Of a stretch of 64,000 nucleotides of DNA, positions 44,627 through 51,868 are shown piece by piece (position 1 is the first letter of the stretch; every line of letters starts with the position of its first letter). A model generated the notes under the pieces. The model ran no database searches. It was given only the letters and a program-made list of their open reading frames with translations, and was not told the DNA's origin. Origin of the DNA: an uncultured Oscillospiraceae bacterium (lineage in GTDB: Bacteria > Bacillota > Clostridia > Oscillospirales > Acutalibacteraceae); assembly GCA_900543395.1 (NCBI GenBank), contig UQQT01000001.1:1-64000 (forward strand), read 5' to 3'. The translations under genes were made by a program, and so were the position numbers.

Positions 44627-45391
44627 TCAGTTGTCTGTTTTTATCAAAACGACCGAAATATTATCGCGTTCGTTACGTTTTTTTACTTGATTTATAAGAT
44701 AACGAACATTGCTGTGCATCGCTTCTTTATTAATAAGATTGACCGGTTTCAGAGATTCGAACATTTCCTGTTCCGTTATCTCATGTCTGAAACCGTCGGA
44801 ACATATCATATACGCACCGGAATTTGTTTTGCCGACAAGAACCTGCGGATCGACAACAGGCGAAGCACCAACGCACTGAAGCAATAAATTTCTTCTTTTA
44901 TCCGTTTTTGACTGTTCAAGAGTCATCGTCCCCCTGTCTATCTCCCTTGCAACAAACGTATGATCGGTCGTCAGCTGGGACATGGATGAACCAAGATAAT
45001 AAACCCTCGTATCTCCGACATGAACGATCAAATATCTGTCGTTTATAAACAGAATTCCCGAAAAAGTTGTTCCGAGGCTCTCATTTCGAGACTTGCCATA
45101 TTCGCCGATCTTGGAATTAAGAGTTTTCAGCATAAGATCCCACTTGCCGCCGATTACGTTCATATCCGCATTTACAAGCTGATACGGGAGATCTTCGTCA
45201 AACCAGTTATTGAATGCTCTGATAACCGTCGCGCTTGCGAGCTCGCCTTTTGCCAGTCCGCCCATACCGTCGCATACAACGGCCATGAGAACCTCGCCCT
45301 CGTCAAATTTTGCATATTTTATTAAGATACTGTCTTGATTTGTGTTTTTAGATATACCGATATCCGTATCTGCGATTGCGACAAAATGCAT
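44627..45391 (-). CDS. PP2C-type Ser/Thr phosphatase
   Basis: A 254-residue cytosolic metal-dependent phosphatase that should reverse the kinase encoded next. Motifs in order: DTDIGISKNTNQDS (~8-21), VVCDGMGGLAKGE (~37-49), VHVGDTRVYYL (~128), ICSDGFRHE (~196) and ERDNISVVLI at the end, giving the Asp cluster that binds two metals. Length equals the Stp/PrpC family. GGGAG precedes the start. Confidence 0.93.
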   Translation of the reverse strand: MHFVAIADTDIGISKNTNQDSILIKYAKFDEGEVLMAVVCDGMGGLAKGELASATVIRAFNNWFDEDLPYQLVNADMNVIGGKWDLMLKTLNSKIGEYGKSRNESLGTTFSGILFINDRYLIVHVGDTRVYYLGSSMSQLTTDHTFVAREIDRGTMTLEQSKTDKRRNLLLQCVGASPVVDPQVLVGKTNSGAYMICSDGFRHEITEQEMFESLKPVNLINKEAMHSNVRYLINQVKKRNERDNISVVLIKTDN

Positions 45392-45414
45392 TTATATACA
45401 CTCCCATAAAAATA

Positions 45415-46506
45415 TCAAACAGCAAAAATAAACTCTTCGTTCGCCAGTTTAATCCTGTCATTGTTAAAAATTTCAATTTCATACTGAACGGGAATAGGCG
45501 CACCGTTTACGTACGTTCTGTTCTTCGAATTAAGATCTACAATAAAATATCTGTTTCCGCGGGTTACTATATCCGCATGACTTCTGCTGACCGCGTTATT
45601 ATTTGAGACAAAATAATCGACATAACTTTTTTCTTTTCCTATTCTAAAAACAGGTTTATTAACGCTTATTGTTTCGTCTGTCAAAACACGGAGCAGCGAC
45701 GGATAGTGAATCGGATTTTCAACAAGCAAAGCGGTTTCTTTTTCATCATCCATAACACCCGTAGCCTCGCCGGCTTTTTCACCAAGCAATCCGGTATCTT
45801 CATCGCCCTCATCCAATAAACCGGTGTCTTCTTCATCCGAAAGCAATCCGGTATCCTCATCATCTTCCGACTTCTTTGATTCGTAGTGTTCGTAATATTC
45901 TTTTCGTTTGTCTGTCATATAACCGCTGTATGAAACGTTTTGACTTTTTATCGCCTCAACAGCGGTGCGATCTTCTTTTCCGATATAGGCTTCTATAATT
46001 TTCGGATCGTATTTCTGAAGTGAATTTAGGAAAAATACAAACCTTGAAACATAATCGCGGTCCGCTTCCATCGCCGGCGTTACGGAATATGCATAGTTTA
46101 AAAAGAAGTTCATCATATCTGCACCTGTACGCACAACAGTCAACGGAAGATACAGGAACTGGAGTTCTTTTGTCGTTTCGTTTATATAAATTTTGTCAAG
46201 CGCAAATTCAAGTTTGTTTACAAAAAGATTTTTCTTTTTTATACGTTCCGATATATCCAAAAACTGTTCCGCTATAAGAAAAAACTCAAATTTTGAAATC
46301 GGTCTCTTCAATCTAAGTGACAGTGCGGAGGCGGCTGGTCCGGAATATTCAATTCTCCTCGCTCTTTTTTGTACGGGTTTTAAAATACCCCTTATATAAT
46401 TATTTGTTAAAAAAGACAGTTCGGGAGTGTTAATAACATCTTCTTTTGACAGTTTAGCCGTAATAAGCAGGTGATTTTCCTTTATTTTAACTTTGTATTT
46501 TGTCAT
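45415..46506 (-). CDS. FHA protein with five EDTGLL-type repeats; first gene of the T7SS operon
   Basis: A 363-residue protein. Residues ~1-190 resemble the DUF6382-type region of the other FHA protein (NKLEFALDKIYINETTKEL). An acidic linker (~215-265) carries five short repeats: EDTGLLS, EDTGLLD, EDTGLLG, EATGVMD and KETALLV. A canonical FHA domain closes it (~280-363): FRIGKEKSYVDYFV, AVSRSHADIV, DLNSKNRTYVNG. Acidic residues before Thr and a hydrophobic +3 residue fit a kinase target and FHA ligand, reminiscent of GarA/FhaA-type phospho-switches. GGGGG precedes the ATG. Confidence 0.85.
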   Translation of the reverse strand: MTKYKVKIKENHLLITAKLSKEDVINTPELSFLTNNYIRGILKPVQKRARRIEYSGPAASALSLRLKRPISKFEFFLIAEQFLDISERIKKKNLFVNKLEFALDKIYINETTKELQFLYLPLTVVRTGADMMNFFLNYAYSVTPAMEADRDYVSRFVFFLNSLQKYDPKIIEAYIGKEDRTAVEAIKSQNVSYSGYMTDKRKEYYEHYESKKSEDDEDTGLLSDEEDTGLLDEGDEDTGLLGEKAGEATGVMDDEKETALLVENPIHYPSLLRVLTDETISVNKPVFRIGKEKSYVDYFVSNNNAVSRSHADIVTRGNRYFIVDLNSKNRTYVNGAPIPVQYEIEIFNNDRIKLANEEFIFAV

Positions 46507-46640
46507 ACATAACCCCCGCTAAAAATATAAGTCAGGCATTTTTAATCACAGTGCACAATATAATAATTGTTTCTGATTGGTTTGTCCTGTCACAGATATA
46601 TACAAGCAAATTAACATCTATTTGGCAGTTATTTGTATAA

Positions 46641-46670
46641 ATTATATACCATTAGGTTGTTTTTTGTCAA
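46641..46670 (-). promoter_or_regulatory. Promoter of the T7SS operon
   Basis: Consensus TTGACA (46670-46665) and TATAAT (46646-46641) on the minus strand with 18-bp spacing, giving a ~130-nt leader to the first FHA gene. No other strong promoter was seen inside the operon. The rest of 46507-46842 is AT-rich and empty. Confidence 0.8.
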
Positions 46671-46842
46671 TACTGTTTTAAAAAAGGGAATGAAATACAA
46701 TTTTTCGGCACGAAATACACAATAATTGTTATATATTGGATTTTGAATCAACCTAATGTCAAATTTGTTACATTTATCTTTTAAATATTAATATAAATTC
46801 CTCATATTTTATACAAAAAAGTGCTGTAAAAAAAACAGCCTA

Positions 46843-46884
46843 AAAAAATCCGAGATTCGGTTAATCGCGAGTCTCGGATTTTCT
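46843..46884 (-). terminator. Terminator behind the broken amidase gene
   Basis: AATCCGAGA (46847-46855) pairs with TCTCGGATT (46872-46880), extended inwards by TCG/CGA, with T runs on both sides. On the minus strand it isolates the T7SS promoter from the upstream relic. Confidence 0.8.
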
Positions 46885-46921
46885 TGCTTTGAAGTATTAA
46901 AAAAATGTTAAAAACTTATGA

Positions 46922-47570
46922 CTAGATGTGTCTTTGATAATTAAATCCGCTTAACTTGATTCTGCCTCTTTTAACGCCCGAAACCGTTTTCGCCTCATAA
47001 CCATGAGCATACCCGCCCTTCATAAACGTTAAGACTGCCGAACTTGACTACGAAGTCGATTTACGAAGCTTTGAACTTGACGAAGCGATATGAACGTCAA
47101 AGATTCTCGGATTCGGAGCAACGTAGGAAGCGCCGTTCATTTGAACAAGATATGTATTATCTCCTGTAACTCCGCAGTGACAATTTGATATTTTATATCT
47201 TACTTCAACGCCGTTCTTCATCGTCGAATGCGCGGCGACAACAGGCGTACCGCCCGTAATGTCAAAAACTATTGCGCTGTGATGCATTTTACTGTTTTTT
47301 TGTCTTATAAAATATAAGATCGCCTATACTTATATCTTTTACGGACGGATTACGAACGCTCGTACCGTCCAAAGACACAACATAATTATAAAGCTGTTGA
47401 GCTCTTATGAAAGAGCCGTTGCTCGAGGACGAATAGTGAGCTTTGTACCCCGATGAATTCCAGCTTGAATTCATATCGAGACCGCCCATGTAAATACACT
47501 GCGAAACAAAGTTCGCGCAGTCTCCGCCGTCCTTGAGGGCATAATACCCATTGCCCAAAAGAACGGAATT
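46922..47570 (-). pseudogene. Broken amidase-domain protein gene
   Basis: The reading frame carries GGDCANFVSQCIYMGGLD with the catalytic-type Cys, then IGDLIFYK, typical of the amidase_6 (NlpC/P60-like) domain. At a run of seven A (47298-47304 region) the frame breaks; removing one A joins KTKNSK to MHHSAIVFDITGG, which holds the expected histidine. Later an in-frame TAG (near 47049) is followed by more coding-like sequence (SSSAVLTFMKGGYAHGYE) to 46922. The 5' part (signal peptide, first helix) is missing: a stop lies just upstream and only a TTG is available. Three lesions mark it as dead. Confidence 0.7.
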
Positions 47571-47702
47571 GTTATTTTTGTGGTAATGTTATATAACATA
47601 CATTCTCATAATGTCAATATGATTTTCCAAAATTACGAACATAATGTAAAACAAATAACATTATGTTAACCGTCGACAGTAACAATTAGATTAAAAATTT
47701 CA

Positions 47703-47732
47703 TTGACAAAATTCTTTATTACATGATAGTAT
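47703..47732 (+). promoter_or_regulatory. Promoter of the dockerin-like gene
   Basis: TTGACA (47703-47708), 18-bp spacer, TAGTAT (47727-47732), overlapping a TATAAT-like run just downstream. Confidence 0.5.
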
Positions 47733-47770
47733 ATAATTACAATATTACAATAAACATATGCGAGGCTGTC

Positions 47771-49651
47771 ATGAAACTTAAACATTTACTCTCATTTGCA
47801 TTGACCTTCATCCTTATTCTGAATATGTCGGCAATACCGTCGTTTGCTTCCGACGGTGAAATGCCGTACGACATGTGCAATTTAAGCGGAAACTACAACC
47901 CGGATTCGAATATTCTCGACGTTAAGGTTTCGCTCAACCACGCAAAGGGAAAACGCTCCGCGCAGTTTAAAATCGGATTTTGGGCGAACGATCTCGATTA
48001 TCTCGGCGCGACCGATCTTAATAAAAATTACGACGTAAAGGCAACGCTTATCGACGAAGAGGGCATGTTCGTCAGTATAAACTCGGACGTGCCGTTTACC
48101 GAGGATACGGTATATATCGCGACATTCAAGGTAAGTCCGAAAACAACCGAAAAATACGTGAATTTTTATACAAACGAAGCGTCGAGCGTCGTTGATTCGG
48201 TTCACTGTCCGTCACAGCAGATCAGTATTCCGCTGTTAAAAATAAACGGAGACCCGAAAATCGGATTCCGTACGGAGTACGATTTCTATACTAAAATTCT
48301 GTACGTAACCGCGTATTCCGAAAACATGACGGGCAGAAGCAAGCTTGATACGGTGATTGAATGGGAAACGGACAAGGCGGTACTGTACGACTGCGACTAT
48401 TCTTCGGCGTTCGGCGACTGCGAAATCGCAGAGGATATGAATTCGATATCTCTGCATACGGATGTTTTCGTATTCTTCGACGACATGCAGCTTGTCGAAT
48501 TTAAGCTTCAGATAAACGAGGGCGTATCGTCCGTCAAAATAAATATAAACAATGAAAGCACGGCGGACTCAACCGTTCCGCTGACGGGCGGGGCGACCGT
48601 CGATATTCCGCAGACACCACCTACATACCCGTCCCCCGTTTTTAGATATGAAAGCTCTTTTGACAAAGACACCGACGAACTGACATTAACCGTTTCTGCG
48701 GACAAAATCAAGCCGTTTAACTCTATATTTTTGGCACTTAATTTTTCAACACAGGACGTTTTGTTCATATACGCAAAGGAAGACAGTGCCGCCGATTATC
48801 ATTTCAGCGCGTCGCATTCCGAAGATGAAGAAAACAGCGTCTTAAAACTGTTCGCACAGGCAAACACCGAGACCATGCCTCACCGAAGGAATTCTCTGGA
48901 GCTTGCAGTATTCAAATTAAAAGTAAGAACGGGAGTAAGGAGCGTTACGTTCTCCGTAAACAAAAACAGCAGCGCGGATTATTACGGAAAATACAAATTC
49001 GAACCGCAGACGTTCACAATCGACGTTCATCCCGAGCTTCCCGTATGCGAACACAAAAACACATATACGGTAGAAGGCGTACCGCCGGACTGCTATTCGG
49101 AGGGAAAAACCGAAGAAATAACGTGCAGAGACTGCGGATACGTATTAAAAGACAGCCGAATTTTGGATCCTCTGTTTCACAATTTCATCGACGGGTTCTG
49201 CGAATACTGCGGTCTGGACGAAAAACCGCTGCGTTACGATTCCGCTTTCAGCAGGTATATATCTTTTTCAGAATATGACGAATTCATACTTATAACGCTC
49301 AAACCGATGTCACCCGACGGAACGACCGCCTCTCTGTTTAAGAAAATGTTCAGCGACGAAGTCGAACTGCCGATAGACGACGATACCGCCGTTCCATGCG
49401 GTATGAGTTTTATTCACCGCAGACGCGGATACATAACGACGGTATGGGGCGACGTCAACTCGGACGGCAGAATAACTGCGGCGGACGCGAGAATCATATT
49501 AAGAATCGCCGCAAAGCTTGACCCCGAAGACGCTTTTATAATGACCGCGTGCGACTATAATCAAAACTATATTATAGAAGCGAGCGAAGCCCGCGCAACA
49601 CTCAGATATGCGGCAAGGCTTTCTAATACGCTATATCAATACGGACAATAA
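47771..49651 (+). CDS. Secreted protein with cohesin-like strands and C-terminal dockerin-like module
   Basis: A 626-residue exported protein. The ATG at 47771 follows GCGAGG and opens a signal peptide (MKLKHLLSFALTFILIL ... SFAS). Three cohesin/beta-sandwich-like segments begin with YNPDSNILDVKV, YDFYTKILYVTA and FDKDTDELTLTV. A Cys-rich insert (~440-490: CEHKNTY, CRDCGYV, CEYCG) looks metal-binding. The end is dockerin-like: GDVNSDGRITAADARIIL and a second, degenerate CDYNQNYIIEASEARATL. It shares the DAR..LR.AA.L pattern with the genes at 49766 and 57026. Function unknown, likely cell-surface. Confidence 0.75.
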   Translation: MKLKHLLSFALTFILILNMSAIPSFASDGEMPYDMCNLSGNYNPDSNILDVKVSLNHAKGKRSAQFKIGFWANDLDYLGATDLNKNYDVKATLIDEEGMFVSINSDVPFTEDTVYIATFKVSPKTTEKYVNFYTNEASSVVDSVHCPSQQISIPLLKINGDPKIGFRTEYDFYTKILYVTAYSENMTGRSKLDTVIEWETDKAVLYDCDYSSAFGDCEIAEDMNSISLHTDVFVFFDDMQLVEFKLQINEGVSSVKININNESTADSTVPLTGGATVDIPQTPPTYPSPVFRYESSFDKDTDELTLTVSADKIKPFNSIFLALNFSTQDVLFIYAKEDSAADYHFSASHSEDEENSVLKLFAQANTETMPHRRNSLELAVFKLKVRTGVRSVTFSVNKNSSADYYGKYKFEPQTFTIDVHPELPVCEHKNTYTVEGVPPDCYSEGKTEEITCRDCGYVLKDSRILDPLFHNFIDGFCEYCGLDEKPLRYDSAFSRYISFSEYDEFILITLKPMSPDGTTASLFKKMFSDEVELPIDDDTAVPCGMSFIHRRRGYITTVWGDVNSDGRITAADARIILRIAAKLDPEDAFIMTACDYNQNYIIEASEARATLRYAARLSNTLYQYGQ

Positions 49652-49660
49652 TAACACAGG

Positions 49661-49726
49661 ACGGCTGACCCTCGGGTCAGCCGTTCGGCTTATATAAACT
49701 CCCCGAAACCGTGCGGTTTCGGGGAG
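49661..49726. terminator. Tandem hairpins between converging dockerin-like genes
   Basis: ACGGCTGACC/GGGTCAGCCGT (49661-49684) and CTCCCCGAAACC/GGTTTCGGGGAG (49699-49726). T tracts are weak, but position between converging genes fits termination. Confidence 0.6.
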
Positions 49727-49765
49727 GCGTATTAAGCCGGAGAAAAGTTTCTCAATCCGTTTTAT

Positions 49766-51388
49766 TTAATATTCAAGCTCTGCGTCGAGTCTTGCGGCGA
49801 AGCGGAGTATCGATCTCGATTCCTTTGCGGACACGAAGCCGTCTTTATTCAGATCGCCGGCGAGAACCGATATTTCGTCGGGCTCGGTAAGCTTTGCGGA
49901 TATTCTCAGCGCATTTCTTGCGTCTGAAGCCGTGATTTTGCCGTTTGAATCAAGGTCGCCGAAAAGAACGACGAGATATTTTCTTGCGGCGCAGTCAAAG
50001 AGCATACCGTTGCGAATATAATCGGCTTCATCGCATTTCGGATCGACATATCTGTCAAATGCGGGCGTCAGCTCGCCGACGGTCATCTGTAAATTCAACG
50101 GCGAAACATATATAAGGGACGAGGCGCTGTCGATCGAAACAAAGTCAAACCCCGGGCTGACCGCGAGCTCGTCGTCGGGGGCGTCCGGATTTCTGTTCGT
50201 AATGCGAAGAAGCGCGCCGTCGGAATTAAAATACGCATAATAAGTATCGCTGATCTCGGGATAAATTCCGCCCTCGGTCGGATAGTGAAGGATAACGAAA
50301 TAATAAACCGTTCCGTCATCCGTTTTCTTACTCGTAGAAATATCCGGCACGAGAGTCGGGTCATATTTATCATTTTTAAAAACATATAAACCGCCGGAGG
50401 AGTCATAACAATCCTTAAGCTTTTCAAAATCGGGATTGTCAATACCGAACGATTCGGACAGAGCTTCTTTGAGAATATCGGCGCCTGCGGAAACCGTCAG
50501 GGTGAGTTCGCCGTAGTTTGCGTAAATTCCGGAATTGACAGGGTCATTAGAATAAAAATATTTCGCGTTCAGCGCCGCCGCGGCAATATCGGCGTAATCA
50601 TCGCCCGGATTCGACGAATCAAAACTGACAAGTCCGGACGCCACGGCGGATGAGAGAATCTCCGTCTTTTTAAAATAATCGTCGTACCACTCCGCACCCG
50701 ATATTATATTGGATTCAAACGCGCCGAAAACAAGCGAAAAGTCTCTCGTTCTGTCTGATATCAGCTGAGTTTCGCTGACCTGCTCCGTATAATATTTAAC
50801 TACGCACCTGAACGCACGCCCCTGTTTGGTATAAAGATATCCCACGTCGCTGCCGATTCCGGAAATAAAGCTGTTGGTAAAAGAATCGGCCTCGTACGTC
50901 TCTTTGTTTCCGTTCTTGTGTGTAAGAGTGATAAAAAGCCCTCCGTTATCATCAATTGAAACAGACTCATACGGACACGGCTCAATAACGACATCAACCG
51001 TACACGAAACATCGTTTATTGTCAAAACAAATTCGTGCGCTCCCGCTCCCCATACGTTTAAATGAGACTGGTCGGACTCGATAACGGGATAAACGCCGAG
51101 CTCGTACTGCACGGACGAGAGCAAGCAGGTCGACTGAGTTCCGTCGGAGTATTCAAACATCAGAAGGGGGTCAACGTCATACAGACTGTAATACTGATAT
51201 GCCTGAGACATTGAATTCGTTTCCCCGTCGTAATCCGCAGATTCCGTACTGTCGAAATTTTCGATAAAAACGCCGTTCGAAAGAACCGAAACCGAAACAA
51301 TCGTAACGTCGTAATTCGCAGACGACAAAACGGAAAGCGACGAAATGATAATCACAAAGCTTAAAAAGAATGAAAATACTTTTTTCAT
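49766..51388 (-). CDS. Secreted protein with C-terminal dockerin-like module
   Basis: A 540-residue exported protein. The ATG at 51388 is 10 bp after AGGAGG; a nearer ATG at 51397 is too close. Signal peptide MKKVFSFFLSFVIIISSLS. The body has an Ig-like N-terminal part (~20-130) with the YDVDPLLMFEYSDGT strand, and an unassigned central domain (~150-420). The end carries two dockerin-like repeats: GDLDSNGKITASDARNAL and GDLNKDGFVSAKESRSIL, with the calcium-type Asp/Asn ladder intact. Paralogous tail to 47771 and 57026. Confidence 0.72.
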   Translation of the reverse strand: MKKVFSFFLSFVIIISSLSVLSSANYDVTIVSVSVLSNGVFIENFDSTESADYDGETNSMSQAYQYYSLYDVDPLLMFEYSDGTQSTCLLSSVQYELGVYPVIESDQSHLNVWGAGAHEFVLTINDVSCTVDVVIEPCPYESVSIDDNGGLFITLTHKNGNKETYEADSFTNSFISGIGSDVGYLYTKQGRAFRCVVKYYTEQVSETQLISDRTRDFSLVFGAFESNIISGAEWYDDYFKKTEILSSAVASGLVSFDSSNPGDDYADIAAAALNAKYFYSNDPVNSGIYANYGELTLTVSAGADILKEALSESFGIDNPDFEKLKDCYDSSGGLYVFKNDKYDPTLVPDISTSKKTDDGTVYYFVILHYPTEGGIYPEISDTYYAYFNSDGALLRITNRNPDAPDDELAVSPGFDFVSIDSASSLIYVSPLNLQMTVGELTPAFDRYVDPKCDEADYIRNGMLFDCAARKYLVVLFGDLDSNGKITASDARNALRISAKLTEPDEISVLAGDLNKDGFVSAKESRSILRFAARLDAELEY

Positions 51389-51411
51389 AAGAAACATGCC
51401 TCCTTTTCTTC

Positions 51412-51440
51412 ATAATACAGAAAAATACAGATTCCGGCAA
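51412..51440 (-). promoter_or_regulatory. Promoter of the 49766-51388 gene
   Basis: TTGCCG (51440-51435), 17-bp spacer, TATTAT (51417-51412) on the minus strand. Confidence 0.45.
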
Positions 51441-51460
51441 CTGCCGAACGGCTAAATATA

Positions 51461-51489
51461 TTGAAAAAAATTCAAATATAAATTATAAT
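51461..51489 (+). promoter_or_regulatory. Promoter of the tautomerase/alpha-galactosidase pair
   Basis: TTGAAA (51461-51466), 17-bp spacer, TATAAT (51484-51489), divergent from the previous promoter. Confidence 0.65.
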
Positions 51490-51517
51490 AATAAAAAACA
51501 GTTTCGGAGGTCTTTTT

Positions 51518-51862
51518 ATGCCTTATATTGAATTAAAAACAACAGCGAAAGTATCGGACAGCCAGGCTGATTCGATAAAAAAAGCGTTCGGAAAAGCTAT
51601 CGAATGTTTCCCCGGCAAGACGGAGAGATGGCTCATGGTCTCGATTGAGGGAGACAGGAAAATGTGGTTCGCGGGCGATAACGGCTCGGATTCGGCTATG
51701 ATTGACGTAAGTCTGCTCGGAAACGTCGACGCGTCGGCAAGCGAGAAAATGACTGAAAAGCTCTGCCGTATCATAGAGGAGGAGCTTGGCGTTTCGCAGG
51801 ACAGAACGTACGTAAAATATTCGGGATACGCAAACTGGGGCTATGCCGGCTCGAACTTCTGA
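51518..51862 (+). CDS. MIF/tautomerase-family protein
   Basis: A 114-residue protein of the macrophage migration inhibitory factor-like tautomerase superfamily: Pro immediately after Met (MPYIELKTT), the catalytic base of the family, and the length and beta-alpha-beta repeat of MIF (AMIDVSLLG, then VKYSGYANWGY near the end). Bacterial members are cytosolic trimers with keto-enol tautomerase activity; the physiological substrate is unknown. CGGAGG precedes the ATG. GH27 follows 6 bp later. Confidence 0.85.
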   Translation: MPYIELKTTAKVSDSQADSIKKAFGKAIECFPGKTERWLMVSIEGDRKMWFAGDNGSDSAMIDVSLLGNVDASASEKMTEKLCRIIEEELGVSQDRTYVKYSGYANWGYAGSNF

Positions 51863-51868
51863 TCAATT

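Noticed and set aside
17448..46506. EssA, EssB/YukC and EsaA/YueB homologues
   Set aside because: No reading frame in the operon shows their length, topology and motifs together; only topological resemblance of the kinase to EssB was noted.
49699..49726. Riboswitch or small RNA between the converging dockerin-like genes
   Set aside because: Only two simple hairpins are present, with no conserved multi-stem fold or promoter; terminator function is sufficient.
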